From: DASQZK01 sp963809925
GTDB taxonomy: Bacteria > Bacteroidota > Bacteroidia > Bacteroidales > GCA-2748055
Direction of reading: 5' to 3'
DNA: 64,000 bases
Assembly: GCA_963809925.1 (NCBI GenBank)
Contig: CAWELH010000006.1
Coordinates: forward strand, 62,001 to 126,000
The notes beneath the pieces were generated by a model. That model worked only from the letters and a program-made list of their open reading frames with translations. It searched no databases and was not told where the DNA came from. Shown here in pieces: positions 1 through 9,919 of this stretch. Every line of letters starts with the position of its first letter. Position 1 is the first letter of the stretch. The position numbers and the translations under genes are program-made.

Positions 1-782
1 CCTCATCAGGTACCGGAGGAAAAGTATACTCATGTTCGGGAACCGTCCCTTCTTTCCATGATCCGAAATACTTGTCGGCAAGCTCCCTGGCATGTCCTGC
101 ATCGACGTCTCCGACAATAACAAGGTAAGCCACATTGGGCTTGAAATAGGTCATATAATACCTGACCACATCCGCCCGGCTTATATTTTCGACCGTCTTT
201 TCCGTGATCTGCTCACCATAAGGGGTATCGGCTCCGAAATTTAGAACTTCAGATACATTGGAGGCAATAGCATCCGGATCATCTTTTGTCGTTTTAAGTG
301 CGGTAATGGTTTGCTTTTTATTTTTCTCAAGCTCACTTTCAGGGAAAACGGGATGAAGAAGAACATCGGCCATCAGGGTCAGAAGCGTATCTTCATGATC
401 GGTAAGGGAAGCCCCATAGATTCCTGTTGCGTAGGTGTTCAACGTTCCTCCGATAAAATCAATGGATTCATCAATCTGTTCCTTCGTGCGTGAATCCGTA
501 CCTGAACGTAAGCAGGTCGCCGGCCATCGAAACATAGCCGGCCTTGTCTCCCTCCTTAACCCTGTCAACATCCAGCCTGAGCTGAAAGGATACTCGTGGA
601 AGCCTGTGATTTTCAACTACAATAACCCGAAGTCCGTTATCAAGGGTAAACATTGAGTAATTCCCAAGATTGATTTTTGGTGCGGGACCCGGCTCGGGCG
701 GCTGACTCCGGTCTATCTGCTGTGCCATGACAGAAGAGGTGAGCAGCAGGACAAGGAATATATTGAAAATGATTCTTTTCAT
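1..782 (-). pseudogene. M16-family peptidase, non-catalytic partner subunit; frameshifted and cut by the left window edge
   Basis: Starts at 782 with a signal peptide (MKRIIFNIFLVLLLTSSVMA) and an M16 N-terminal domain (FTLDNGLRVIVVENHRLPRV). It lacks the HxxEH zinc motif, as expected for the partner subunit of a two-protein M16 pair; the position where HxxEH would lie reads AGDLLRSGTDSRTKEQIDES. The open frame breaks: the ATG frame ends at 471, but the family-typical continuation (SGTDSRTKEQIDESIDFIGG and onward to base 1) is in another frame. One extra base near 512 (plus-strand g) explains it. It lies 26 bp downstream of the catalytic M16 gene in the same orientation, so the two are probably one operon making a periplasmic or outer-membrane heterodimer. 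Whether the frameshift is genuine or a sequencing error cannot be decided here. The C-terminal half is outside the window. Confidence 0.85.
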
Positions 783-808
783 GGGATTGAATTATTTTTT
801 TAGTAGAA

Positions 809-2143
809 TTAATTTTTTTCTTCAGATTTCGGCAGGTAATAAAGTATAACCCTGTTTCCCGTTCTGTAATATATATTGGCTACACGCTTCAAATCCTCCC
901 TGGTAACAGCCATGTACTTTTCAATTTCAGTATTGATGAGATTGGTATCATTAAAGAAGGTGTAATCGGTGGCCAGGTTGGATGCCCTGCTGGCAATGGT
1001 GGCGTTGCCGGTAACAAAACTGTTCTCGACCTGGTTTCTGAGTTTTTCAAATTCCCTTTCCGAGATCAGACTTTCCTTAACTTTGTCGAGTTCAGCTTCA
1101 ATCGCCCTCTTAACATCTTCCGGTTCAACCCCTACGTTAGGTATCGCATAAACAATTGACAGGCCGGGTCCCTCAAAAGGAAGTGGCACCGCAGCAACCT
1201 GCAATGCAAGCTGCTGATCATCCACAAGAGATTTGTATAAGCGGGAACTCTGACCGTACGACAGAAGTTGATTCAACATATCCATAGCATAAAAATCGTC
1301 CGTACTCATGGGTGGAATATGATAGCCTTCAAAAATGGCGGGAAGCTGAATATTGTCATAAACTGTATCTACAACCTCAGCATGACTTTCAGGTTCACTG
1401 GCATCAGGTCGTACTATTTTATACTTTCCGGCGGGTATGCCTCCAAAGTAATTGCTTACCAGGGCTTTGGTACTGTCAATATTAATGTCACCCACAATAG
1501 TGAGAACGGCATTTCCCGGAACATAATATTTTTTGTAAAACATCATGAATTCATCATAACTGGCAGCATTTAGATCTTTTACTGACCCAATCGGCGGCCA
1601 CCGGTAAGGGGAAACCGTATACGCGTGACTCAACATTTCCTGGAGAAATGTACCGTAAGGAGCATTGTCAATACGCTCTTTCTTCTCCTCTTTTACCACA
1701 CCGCGCTGGGTTTCAATACCTATGGAGTCAACTTTCAGGTGTAGCATCCGTTCCGATTCAAGCCACAGACCAAGAGGAAGCTGGTTTGAAGGCAGTACCT
1801 CGTAAAAATAGGTGCGGTCGTTCGAGGTATTTGCATTCAGGGTGCCACCGGCATTTTCAACATATTTGCTGTACTCACCCCTGGGTATATTTTTTGAACC
1901 TTCAAACATCAGATGTTCAAAAAAATGAGCAAAGCCCGTGCGATTGGGATCTTCATTTTTTGAGCCAACGTGATACATAACAGTTACAGCAACAATAGGA
2001 GTGCTGTGATCAGGGCTCAGAATGACATGCAGGCCATTTGGCAGATCATACTCTTCAAAATTTATCTTCCCGGCCTGTCCCCAGGATAGGGTATAGACTG
2101 AGAATGCCAGGGCCAGAAAAAGGTTAAGGCGTTTCAAATTCAT
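809..2143 (-). CDS. M16 family zinc metallopeptidase (catalytic subunit)
   Basis: 444-aa secreted peptidase. An N-terminal signal sequence (MNLKRLNLFLALAFSVYTLSWGQA) is followed by the M16 N-terminal fold with NGLHVILSPDHSTPIVAV and the inverted zinc motif HFFEH (about residues 88-92), with the downstream glutamate region beginning about residue 150 (GVVKEEKKERID). The second, inactive half-domain (M16_C) covers about residues 190-370. The length is normal for the single-repeat bacterial type, which works as a pair with a second M16 protein. That partner is the frameshifted gene 26 bp downstream. The role is presumably degradation of peptides in the periplasm; the substrate cannot be inferred. 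Confidence 0.93.
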   Translation of the reverse strand: MNLKRLNLFLALAFSVYTLSWGQAGKINFEEYDLPNGLHVILSPDHSTPIVAVTVMYHVGSKNEDPNRTGFAHFFEHLMFEGSKNIPRGEYSKYVENAGGTLNANTSNDRTYFYEVLPSNQLPLGLWLESERMLHLKVDSIGIETQRGVVKEEKKERIDNAPYGTFLQEMLSHAYTVSPYRWPPIGSVKDLNAASYDEFMMFYKKYYVPGNAVLTIVGDINIDSTKALVSNYFGGIPAGKYKIVRPDASEPESHAEVVDTVYDNIQLPAIFEGYHIPPMSTDDFYAMDMLNQLLSYGQSSRLYKSLVDDQQLALQVAAVPLPFEGPGLSIVYAIPNVGVEPEDVKRAIEAELDKVKESLISEREFEKLRNQVENSFVTGNATIASRASNLATDYTFFNDTNLINTEIEKYMAVTREDLKRVANIYYRTGNRVILYYLPKSEEKN

Positions 2144-3175
2144 ATTTATTTAGATTTTTTGAATGGATATTTAATTCCCTATAGGTAGATTAATTTCTAT
2201 GAAACACAATCGTCAAGAATAATGTTTACTTCTAATCCCCCGGATACCGAAATTACACTTTTTTTAGGAAATTAGGGTAAGGAAAGGTCTGAAGAAACAA
2301 GTCTGGTTACATCAGGTATCCGGCTACGAGGCCAGACAAATCAGGGATCATTTATGTCTTTTTGCTTTGAATCTTCATTTTACTCAACCAAAATTTTAGA
2401 GTACATCAATTAACACAGCGGAATATAACACCTGAAATGGTGATATTCAAACTGGGCGTTTTTGTTCCCGGGGTAAGATGTTAGCCTGAAGAAATGATTT
2501 AATAATATGTTTTATAACATGTTCTTGAAAGGCTGAGATTTGTTCTTTTTGCACATTTAAGGGTGGTGGGCGGGGGGTGGGATCCCCAACTAAATCGTAT
2601 ATATTAACAACATTAAAAGCTCCCCAACACCTGTTTATTCCCACTCTTGTTCTCCATTATCAGCATAGCTTTATGTCAACAAATTTCTCTTTTTTGTTCC
2701 CTATCATCGAACTTCCCTTACCTGTACACCATAACCCCGACGGTGAATCGAGCCGTCACAGGGATACCGGATTATGTTTTGTGTAAGCATAAACTTCCAG
2801 GAATTGCACCTTCAATACTTTCATGATAACTGAATAGCAGTAATCCCCCCTTCCATATTTGAAAAGCCGGACATTCAATCGAAGAAAAGTAAAAATAGAT
2901 GCCTTCATATGGCTGATTTTTTGTCTGAAATGACATTAAGGAATATCCGGAGAAAGTCACCAGACAGATAAAGACCTCCACTGGATTAGGATCGAAATGT
3001 GTCTGAACATACATGGTTTGCCCTTGTTCATTTACCTTAAATATGGTTATCTTTAACATGTCTTCGTTAGCGATAAAATGCTGCTCCTGTATCTGTCCGA
3101 TACCCTGCCGGAAAGATCGGAAACTGCAACATTTATGGATGATTAACACGCATTTAAAACTGATCTGCTTCCCCC
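2144..3175. other. Gene-poor intergenic kilobase
   Basis: About 1 kb between the divergently oriented M16 and nuclease operons, so it must hold both promoters, although I find no clear TTTG/TAnnTTTG pair. It contains a G-rich putative quadruplex (2561-2581). One open frame on the minus strand (stop 2772, first Met 3182, internal Met at about 3059) encodes up to 136 residues with no recognisable family; it overlaps the start of the nuclease gene by a few bases and I do not call it as a gene. Otherwise nothing recognised. Confidence 0.5.
2561..2581 (+). other. Putative G-quadruplex-forming sequence
   Basis: GGG-TGGT-GGG-C-GGGGGG-T-GGG: four G-tracts of at least three with loops of 1-4 bases, in a noncoding region of otherwise modest GC. 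It fits the standard G3+N1-7 quadruplex pattern. It is about 420 bp upstream of the M16 start and 600 bp upstream of the nuclease start, so any regulatory role is speculative. Confidence 0.55.
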
Positions 3176-4465
3176 ATGGCAATTAAAATTCTTGCAACAT
3201 CTGATCTGCATCTGGGGAAAAAATCATCGGAAGTGCCCCGCACTGCAAACGAAAGCTCAACGCGGTTTACGTGGGATAGATTGGTTGACTGGTCTGTCCG
3301 GCATAATGTGGATGTCGTGTTACTAGCCGGAGATATCATTGATCAGGATAACCGGTATTTTGAGGCTGTCGGAGCGCTGCAGTCAGGCTTTGACAGGTTG
3401 AACCGTGAAGGCATCAAAGTCTTTATCGTTACCGGAAATCATGACCATGACGTCCTTCCTGCAATGGTGAATGAGAGTAGATATGAAAACATTTACCTTC
3501 TTGGTGAAAACGGGAAGTGGGAGGTGAGTTCTTACCGGAAAGACAATCTAACGGTGCAGTTTACCGGTTGGTCATTCCCGGAGAAATTTGTGCAGGAAAG
3601 TCCGCTGATGAACTTCACCGGTGAGGGGCTTAACCGTAATCTTTTCACTATCGGTCTTTTTCATGGCGATGCATACAGCCGGGAAAGCAGATACGGACCC
3701 TTCGATATCAACAACCTGCTAAACAAATATGTCGACACCTGGATCATAGGTCATATTCACAAACCAGCCCGGCTGAAAGAAAACGACCCCATTATTTGGT
3801 ACCCCGGCTCACCTCATGCACTCAGCCCGAAAGAAACCGGCCAGCACGGACCACTTTTACTAACCATTGAAAGCCGGCATGTGGCAGAGGTAAAACAGGT
3901 CCCATTGTCGCCTGTTCGCTATGAAACCCTAAACATAGATATAACAGGCGCGAAGGATGAATCTGAAGTCAGAGACAGGGTCACTTCGATGATATATAAG
4001 GAATCTGAAAATCTCATTACCGAACTTGAAAAGGTAATGTATCTTATTTATGACATCCATCTGACAGGCAGTCATGCAAGGGTTCATGACCTGAAAAGCT
4101 GGACCCTAAGTCTCACAGACTACAGGCGTGAAATGGAATCCGGGACGATAATCATTCCGAGAAAGGTTGTGAATAATGCCACCCCTGAAACTGAAAATCT
4201 GAAGGAACTGGCTCTACAGCCCACACCGGCGGGAATCATGGCCAAAACCATACTCACCATCCAAAATGGCGGTAATTCGGAATTCCTCGACACGCTCAAA
4301 GCAAAATGGTTTGAAGAACGTGAGAAACTGAAGACATCAGGAACATATCAGCCACTTACCGGAACCGCTGCACCGGGTGAGGGTGGGGATGAAAATCCGA
4401 TACCCTATATCCTCAGGGAGTGCAACCGCTTGCTAAGTGAGTTCATAAAACAACAGGCAAACTGA
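3176..4465 (+). CDS. SbcD/YhaO-like metallophosphoesterase (DNA repair nuclease subunit)
   Basis: 429 aa. All calcineurin-like phosphoesterase motifs are visible in order: SDLHLG (about residue 9), GDIIDQD (about 52), GNHDHD (about 87), FHGDAYS (about 163) and IGHIHKP (about 193). These form the two-metal site of Mre11/SbcD-type nucleases. The C-terminal 200 residues form the less conserved DNA- or partner-binding part. It is followed 7 bp later by a large P-loop ATPase, the usual nuclease-ATPase pairing (SbcC-SbcD, or YhaN-YhaO in Bacillus). Expected role: ATP-dependent processing of DNA ends or hairpins in repair. The closest match by size and partner architecture is YhaO rather than classical SbcD. 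Confidence 0.9.
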   Translation: MAIKILATSDLHLGKKSSEVPRTANESSTRFTWDRLVDWSVRHNVDVVLLAGDIIDQDNRYFEAVGALQSGFDRLNREGIKVFIVTGNHDHDVLPAMVNESRYENIYLLGENGKWEVSSYRKDNLTVQFTGWSFPEKFVQESPLMNFTGEGLNRNLFTIGLFHGDAYSRESRYGPFDINNLLNKYVDTWIIGHIHKPARLKENDPIIWYPGSPHALSPKETGQHGPLLLTIESRHVAEVKQVPLSPVRYETLNIDITGAKDESEVRDRVTSMIYKESENLITELEKVMYLIYDIHLTGSHARVHDLKSWTLSLTDYRREMESGTIIIPRKVVNNATPETENLKELALQPTPAGIMAKTILTIQNGGNSEFLDTLKAKWFEEREKLKTSGTYQPLTGTAAPGEGGDENPIPYILRECNRLLSEFIKQQAN

Positions 4466-4472
4466 ACAGAGC

Positions 4473-7400
4473 ATGGCCACCGCATCACCCCTCATAATCA
4501 GACTGCTTAAAATCCGGAAAATGCCTGGATTTCCAGAGGGTCTCGACGGTTACGGCGACCTTGCTCCCGGCATGAATATCATCGCCGGACCAAATGCCTC
4601 AGGGAAAAGTTCAACAGCCAGAGTTATTCAGCAACTAATTTTCCGGAACAAGACGGATGGCCTGATCGTTCGTGCATCGGTTACCATTGGGAATGAACCC
4701 TGGGAGATCATCATTGATTCCAATTATGTTGCTGTACAGCGAAACGGAATTGACGCAGATCTGGGAGGACTTCCTCCGTCGGAAGCTCAGTCCCGCTATA
4801 TGCTTGCTCTTCATGAACTGATCACGGAAAATGAAGATGACCTTGCAAGACAGATCATAAAGGAATCGATTGGCGGCTACGACCTGGATGAAGCCGCATC
4901 AGATCTTGGTTATTCACCAATGATAAGGAATAAAAGTGTCCGGGAATTTCAGGACTATGAAAATGCCGAACGGGATTTTAAAAGGATAAGAAAGGAACAA
5001 CACGACCTGAAAGATGATGAACTTCGTCTCGAGTCTTTGTCTGTGGAAAGAAAGGCTGCTGAAAAAGCAATGCAGTTAAAATCCCTATACGAAACACTGA
5101 TAAATTCCCTGGAAGCTCAACAGGTACTGGATTCAAAATTAGCGTTATTATCCGCCTTTCCTGCGATTCTTGAAAAAATGGCCGGTCATGAATATTCAGA
5201 ATTGGAAAGTCTGGAGGAAAAGATCGGACAAACGATCAGGGAAACAAACACGGCAAAAGAAACAGTGGCAGCGTTGGCAAAAAGGCTTTCACAACCCGGA
5301 ATTCCTGAATCTGGCATTGATGATGTTATCCTGGAGGAACTGGATAAAAGGATCGAACGACTGTCTGAAATCGAGCGAAAGGCCAGGGAAAATTTAGAAA
5401 AATCGGAAGCTTCATTTGTCAAGGAAAATGAGGCACTAAAAAATCTTGGTATCCCGGCCGAAGAAAAAGCATGGCAGGGAGCCGATCTGAAAGATATCAG
5501 CGGCCTCGATGAGTTCCTGAAGACTTCACAGCAGATCTGGAGTGAAAAACAAATGTGGGAATCCCGCATTCAGGAGCTCAGACTGGAAATTGAGGCGAAA
5601 GAAATCCCTTCGTCCGAACTGCTGAACATGGGGATCAGAACCCTCACAAACTGGCTCCAGGAAAACCACCATTCCTCCAGATCACCTGCCTGGCTGCTCC
5701 CTACCCTATTGTTCCTGATCATTGCCTCCGGTTTGCTGGCTTACTACTTAGGTTGGATATGGCTCACGGGCCCGGTGCTTGCCGGACTTGCAATCTGGCT
5801 ATCGAAAAGGACAGGAAAGATGCTTAATCTTGAAGTCAGGATGAAGGATTACCGTAAGACTGGATTGGAAGAGCCTGCAGCATGGAATGTAGATCGAGTG
5901 GCCGAAAAACTTGAAGAACTTATCGGCAAACTTGGACAGGCAAAAGCCGTGGAGAGAAATCTGCTGAAAATTGATGAATACGAAAAACAGCTTGAGAAAC
6001 TGGACGTTAAGATCGAAAATATTGACCGGATACGGAATGAATGGAAGTCAAAATTAAAGGCAGCACCTGAGGATTACTCCGGCCTCTACGTGTATATCAT
6101 GCATATCAGGGAATGGCAGACGCATCATAGTGAAACAGAAGTCCTGACAAAAAGAGGTAAGGCGCTGGAAGAGGAGTATTCCCTCGAAATCGGAAGGATC
6201 AATACCCTGCTTAAGACATCCGGTGTCGGAAAGGTTTCTGATTCTATCAAGGCAAAAACCGTCTTTAAGAAACTTGAAAAAGATGAATTCACCCGCAGGG
6301 AACTGATCAGGGACCAAGAGCGCCTGTCTCGCGAGATCCTTTATAAAGAAGAGGAAGTTAAAAGGGACACGGCAAAACTCCGTACTATTTACAATACCCT
6401 TGAAGTTGAAGAAGGGAATAAAGAAATCATTCGACATTACTTGGATCGGCTGGAAGACTACCGCAGAGCCAGAAAAGAAGCCGAACTGGCTTCAGGCCTC
6501 AGGGATGCAGCAAAGAAAACCCTGGAAAATCATCCAATGTTCAATATGCATCTCAGAGATGCAGGGGATATCTCCATAGATACTGCGAAGGAAAGGCTGA
6601 AACAGTTTGAATCTGAAGCTGAAGGCCTTGATGAACTGAAGAAGGTGATGAATAGTATTGAGACACTCGTAGGAAAAGAAAAGAAGGGGCATATGCTCGA
6701 GGACGCCATTACACTAAGAGATGATGCTCTCACTCAGCTTGGCCGTCTCTACGATGAGAACATGTCTTCACTCACCGGGCACCTGATCGTAAATCATCTG
6801 AAAAAGGTATCGACCGAACAGAACCGTCCGGCGGTCTTCCGGAGAGCTTCCGAATTACTCAACCGCATAACGAAAGGCAGATACGAACTAAGACTCGAAG
6901 AAAAGGGTGATCCCTCCTTCAGAGCATTTGATACAAAAACCAGGACCGGGCATTCACTCAACCAGCTTTCCACGGGCACAAGAATCCAGTTGCTGATCGC
7001 CGTCCGCCTTGCCTTTATTGAGACCCAGGAACCGGCACTGAAGCTTCCAATCCTCGCTGACGAACTCCTTGCTAACAGTGATGATATAAGAGCGTCAGCC
7101 ATCATTGAAGCACTTACTGAAATCGCCCGGGAAGGCAGGCAGATCTTCTATTTTACCGCTCAGGATGATGAGGTCATGCGATGGAAAAACGTACTGTCCT
7201 CCGAAAATGATAGTGATTACAGAATAATCCGACTTTCCGGGAAAAGCGACGGCATCGGATTCGCCGGAAAAATCCCGGTATTGCCGGCATTCATACGCCA
7301 GATTCCTGAGCCGGTAAATGATGATCATAACGCTTACGCCAATCAGCTTGATGTGCCGGCATTTAATTTAATGACACAAGATTCCTCCGGGCTTCACCTG

Positions 7401-7916
7401 TGGTATCTCATTAATGATAACAGGCTGTTATATAATGTGTTAAAATCGGGACTCACGCATTACGGCCAACTTTCAAGCTACCTTGGTTACGGAGGGCAAA
7501 TAAACGGACTGACAGATGAAATCTGGCACAGAATGAACGAATGTACGGCGGTTCTCGACCGCTATATTGATCTCTGCCGCACAGGCCGACCTGGAATCAT
7601 CGACCGTCAGGTTCTCCTGGATTCCGGCGCGGTTTCTGACACCTTTATCAACGATGTAACCACCGTACTTCATTCATTCTCCGGCAACCCGGAAAAATTG
7701 GTGGAAGCACTTTACAATGGCAGTGTCTCCGGATTCCGGCATAGCAAAACCGACCAACTTGAAGCCTATCTTTCGGAACACGGATTTATAGACCCGCAAC
7801 CAATCCTTCCCGACGAGGAGATCTGGCTGAGACTTCATGCTTATTCATCCGGTCATGGCTATGACCCTTCATTGGCAGAAGAGGTAATAAAAAGAATAAT
7901 TTCCCTGAACTCCTGA
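4473..7916 (+). CDS. YhaN/SbcC-like ATPase with long coiled coil, membrane hairpin and C-terminal extension
   Basis: 1147 aa. Walker A (GPNASGKSS) is at residues 39-47. Charged coiled-coil segments cover about 160-390 and 445-800. A hydrophobic hairpin of two membrane-spanning stretches lies near 406-441 (WLLPTLLFLIIASGLLAYYL, then a second stretch), as in YhaN. The ABC-type signature (LNQLSTGTRIQ) is near 828 and Walker B (LPILADELLANSDD) near 858. A further 215 residues or so (about 930-1147) lie beyond the ATPase head and are not part of the core SbcC fold; they include alternating helical segments and end in a conserved-looking LPDEEIWLRL stretch. It probably forms the ATPase of a membrane-tethered nuclease complex with the gene 7 bp upstream. 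The function of the C-terminal extension is unknown. Confidence 0.88.
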   Translation: MATASPLIIRLLKIRKMPGFPEGLDGYGDLAPGMNIIAGPNASGKSSTARVIQQLIFRNKTDGLIVRASVTIGNEPWEIIIDSNYVAVQRNGIDADLGGLPPSEAQSRYMLALHELITENEDDLARQIIKESIGGYDLDEAASDLGYSPMIRNKSVREFQDYENAERDFKRIRKEQHDLKDDELRLESLSVERKAAEKAMQLKSLYETLINSLEAQQVLDSKLALLSAFPAILEKMAGHEYSELESLEEKIGQTIRETNTAKETVAALAKRLSQPGIPESGIDDVILEELDKRIERLSEIERKARENLEKSEASFVKENEALKNLGIPAEEKAWQGADLKDISGLDEFLKTSQQIWSEKQMWESRIQELRLEIEAKEIPSSELLNMGIRTLTNWLQENHHSSRSPAWLLPTLLFLIIASGLLAYYLGWIWLTGPVLAGLAIWLSKRTGKMLNLEVRMKDYRKTGLEEPAAWNVDRVAEKLEELIGKLGQAKAVERNLLKIDEYEKQLEKLDVKIENIDRIRNEWKSKLKAAPEDYSGLYVYIMHIREWQTHHSETEVLTKRGKALEEEYSLEIGRINTLLKTSGVGKVSDSIKAKTVFKKLEKDEFTRRELIRDQERLSREILYKEEEVKRDTAKLRTIYNTLEVEEGNKEIIRHYLDRLEDYRRARKEAELASGLRDAAKKTLENHPMFNMHLRDAGDISIDTAKERLKQFESEAEGLDELKKVMNSIETLVGKEKKGHMLEDAITLRDDALTQLGRLYDENMSSLTGHLIVNHLKKVSTEQNRPAVFRRASELLNRITKGRYELRLEEKGDPSFRAFDTKTRTGHSLNQLSTGTRIQLLIAVRLAFIETQEPALKLPILADELLANSDDIRASAIIEALTEIAREGRQIFYFTAQDDEVMRWKNVLSSENDSDYRIIRLSGKSDGIGFAGKIPVLPAFIRQIPEPVNDDHNAYANQLDVPAFNLMTQDSSGLHLWYLINDNRLLYNVLKSGLTHYGQLSSYLGYGGQINGLTDEIWHRMNECTAVLDRYIDLCRTGRPGIIDRQVLLDSGAVSDTFINDVTTVLHSFSGNPEKLVEALYNGSVSGFRHSKTDQLEAYLSEHGFIDPQPILPDEEIWLRLHAYSSGHGYDPSLAEEVIKRIISLNS

Positions 7917-8030
7917 CAATAGTGGATCTTCATCTTTCGTTATGGGTTTATTGGGTCGCACTTTGTCTTTCCAAGGCAAATCCCGCAACCTTTGGTCCGG
8001 CTTTTTCATCCCTTGATTAAATATCTGTAC

Positions 8031-8762
8031 ATGAAAAATGTCATCGTTCTGCTTATAATTCTCCTTTCCGTTGCTGCATGTGATAAAACAGGTGACCTTC
8101 GTGACCCTGAAGAAGAAGGCCTCCTTGAATTGGCTTATGATCCCGATTACCACTACCCACCGGGCTTCTATCATGAAAATGCCAACAGCTACAACATTTA
8201 TTATATCAATACTGTAAGTATAAAACCACCTGCCGAAAGAGAACATGTATGGATAGAGTTACATACCAACAATCAGGATACGGCAAGGTTATGGTCCGAT
8301 CTATCAAATAGCTTCAGTTCCGTTAACAGGGAGGTTGTAGCAAAAAACGAAACTGAAAAGTATTTTGAGTATGTAAGGGTGAATCCGGACTTTGAAAATG
8401 ACAGCTTACGAACGAGGGTCCACAAAACCTCATATTTTCAACCGGCGTTTGATAAATTCATGGATCCAGACACACTGGGATTTTATCCCGGGGAGCTAAG
8501 TCTGGATAAAATACGTGAACTCATTGAATATCTTTGGAGCGGTGGTTCTTTCGGTCAATTATATAAAGTTGTTGAAACATCGCAATCAGATGAGGGCGGG
8601 TATTACAGGTATGATCTGAAGTCACTGCTCGTCAACTATGGTGATTTTGGGATAACCGACGAAATTCAGCTCTATGATAATATTTTCAGCATCGGCAAGG
8701 AAGACCATATTCTTATGGTAGAGACCCACCTGCTTGAAACTATCCCTGGTCGGCATAACTGA
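8031..8762 (+). CDS. Hypothetical lipoprotein
   Basis: 243 aa from the chosen start at 8031. An in-frame ATG 39 bp upstream would put 13 residues ahead of a perfect lipoprotein signal, so I prefer the internal one: MKNVIVLLIILLSVAACDKT with lipobox SVAAC. The mature protein is acidic and rich in Tyr, Asp and Asn (DPDYHYPPGFYHENANS) with no domain I recognise. Probably a surface or periplasmic lipoprotein. It is 114 bp downstream of the YhaN-like gene on the same strand but need not be co-transcribed. Confidence 0.7.
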   Translation: MKNVIVLLIILLSVAACDKTGDLRDPEEEGLLELAYDPDYHYPPGFYHENANSYNIYYINTVSIKPPAEREHVWIELHTNNQDTARLWSDLSNSFSSVNREVVAKNETEKYFEYVRVNPDFENDSLRTRVHKTSYFQPAFDKFMDPDTLGFYPGELSLDKIRELIEYLWSGGSFGQLYKVVETSQSDEGGYYRYDLKSLLVNYGDFGITDEIQLYDNIFSIGKEDHILMVETHLLETIPGRHN

Positions 8763-8801
8763 TCTCATTTGCAGGTTCATCCGGAGTTTGAACTGAGATC
8801 G
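8760..8801. terminator. Hairpin between convergent genes, possible bidirectional terminator
   Basis: Nested inverted repeats: outer GATCTCA/TGAGATC and inner GTTCA/TGAAC around TCCGGAGT. The hairpin starts at the stop codon of the lipoprotein gene and lies in the short gap before the convergent membrane-protein gene. There is no T-run on either side, so intrinsic termination is uncertain. Confidence 0.35.
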
Positions 8802-8872
8802 CATGCCTAAAACAAAGCCATACATCTGGTTGAAATCAGTTGCATCCGGCGTAATCTACTCAGGAAACAGCC

Positions 8873-9919
8873 TTAGGATTGTTGTTTTCTCGTGTCGGTA
8901 TCTGAATGCTTGCCCGTTAGCCTTGAACCGGCATAGATGAGGAGTCCCAGGGCAATAATGTTTATACCGCATTTAAAATAGAGATCGATACCCCTTGTGC
9001 CGATGAATCCAATAAAGCCTGCCAGCATAGATCCGGTGATCGTCCCGGAGATAAGCCCAAAATAATGGAGGTTTTGCCAATCAGGGTGGGTACTCCAGCG
9101 TGGAAGAAGTATCAGGACCGGAAGAATAAGCATCAGACCGGCGAAAATTGCCAGCAGTGGCGGGAAAGTCGGCAAAATACCGAAACCAAGCAAGACCAGT
9201 CCATACCAGAGCATCGCCCAGAGCCCTCCACATATGCCTGCCAGCCAGGGTTTCGGCGGCTTCAGTGGCGAATATCGCCGGTTTAATTTTTCCCGAAGAG
9301 GACCAAGAGCGAGGTAGATTAATAAACTAATGATAAGGACAGCAAAGATGACCTTTTCCAGCGGAGGATTGTACAGAGGAACATGAAATACATCCGGTCT
9401 GGCGATCTGTGTCCAGGTAAACCATGCCAGCCCCCCTCCGGTAACAAACAGAAACATCATTGTAAAAAGGCCGGTGCGGTTTATCCATAGATGGTCCCGC
9501 CGACCGGGAAATATCAATTCCACTAAATATACCGGAAGAAATACCACGAAAACCGCTTCATATACCAGTGCCCAGAGAAGATACACGTAATTCACACCAA
9601 AAGCACGAGCATATACCTCACCTTTTAATTTCAGGACCATAGGAGCTATGGAAGTCTGTTGAATTATAAATTCCTCAGCAAATGAAAGGGCCAGGGCAAG
9701 CAACATCATGTTTATCCATCCGAGGTCATGCCGTCTGACAGCATATCGTATAAGCACGGCACCTCCTCCCCATACACACATCTCCACCGGAAAGACAAAA
9801 AAGGAACTGAACCGTGTTGCTCCGGGCAGGACCTCAGCCAAAAGCGGGGCCATAACCATCAGGGTAATTGCCGGTGCAAAACCACTATCCCGCGTGATAC
9901 CTGCTTCTTCCCGTTTCAT
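8873..9919 (-). CDS. Polytopic membrane protein of unknown function
   Basis: 348 aa with roughly ten hydrophobic segments spread over the whole length (for example MVMAPLLAEVLP, LLALALSFAEEFIIQQ, VLIISLLIYLALG, LGLLIYAGSRL). An EE pair inside a membrane segment (SFAEEF, about residue 88) resembles membrane-peptidase or transport families but the other CPBP motifs are missing, so I do not assign it. The C-terminus is short and hydrophilic (KHSDTDTRKQQS). No operon partner. Confidence 0.75.
   Translation of the reverse strand: MKREEAGITRDSGFAPAITLMVMAPLLAEVLPGATRFSSFFVFPVEMCVWGGGAVLIRYAVRRHDLGWINMMLLALALSFAEEFIIQQTSIAPMVLKLKGEVYARAFGVNYVYLLWALVYEAVFVVFLPVYLVELIFPGRRDHLWINRTGLFTMMFLFVTGGGLAWFTWTQIARPDVFHVPLYNPPLEKVIFAVLIISLLIYLALGPLREKLNRRYSPLKPPKPWLAGICGGLWAMLWYGLVLLGFGILPTFPPLLAIFAGLMLILPVLILLPRWSTHPDWQNLHYFGLISGTITGSMLAGFIGFIGTRGIDLYFKCGINIIALGLLIYAGSRLTGKHSDTDTRKQQS

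Noticed and set aside
2447..2644. 65-codon minus-strand frame across the G-rich motif
   Set aside because: Pro-rich stretch arises from the G-quadruplex sequence; no domain and no start context.
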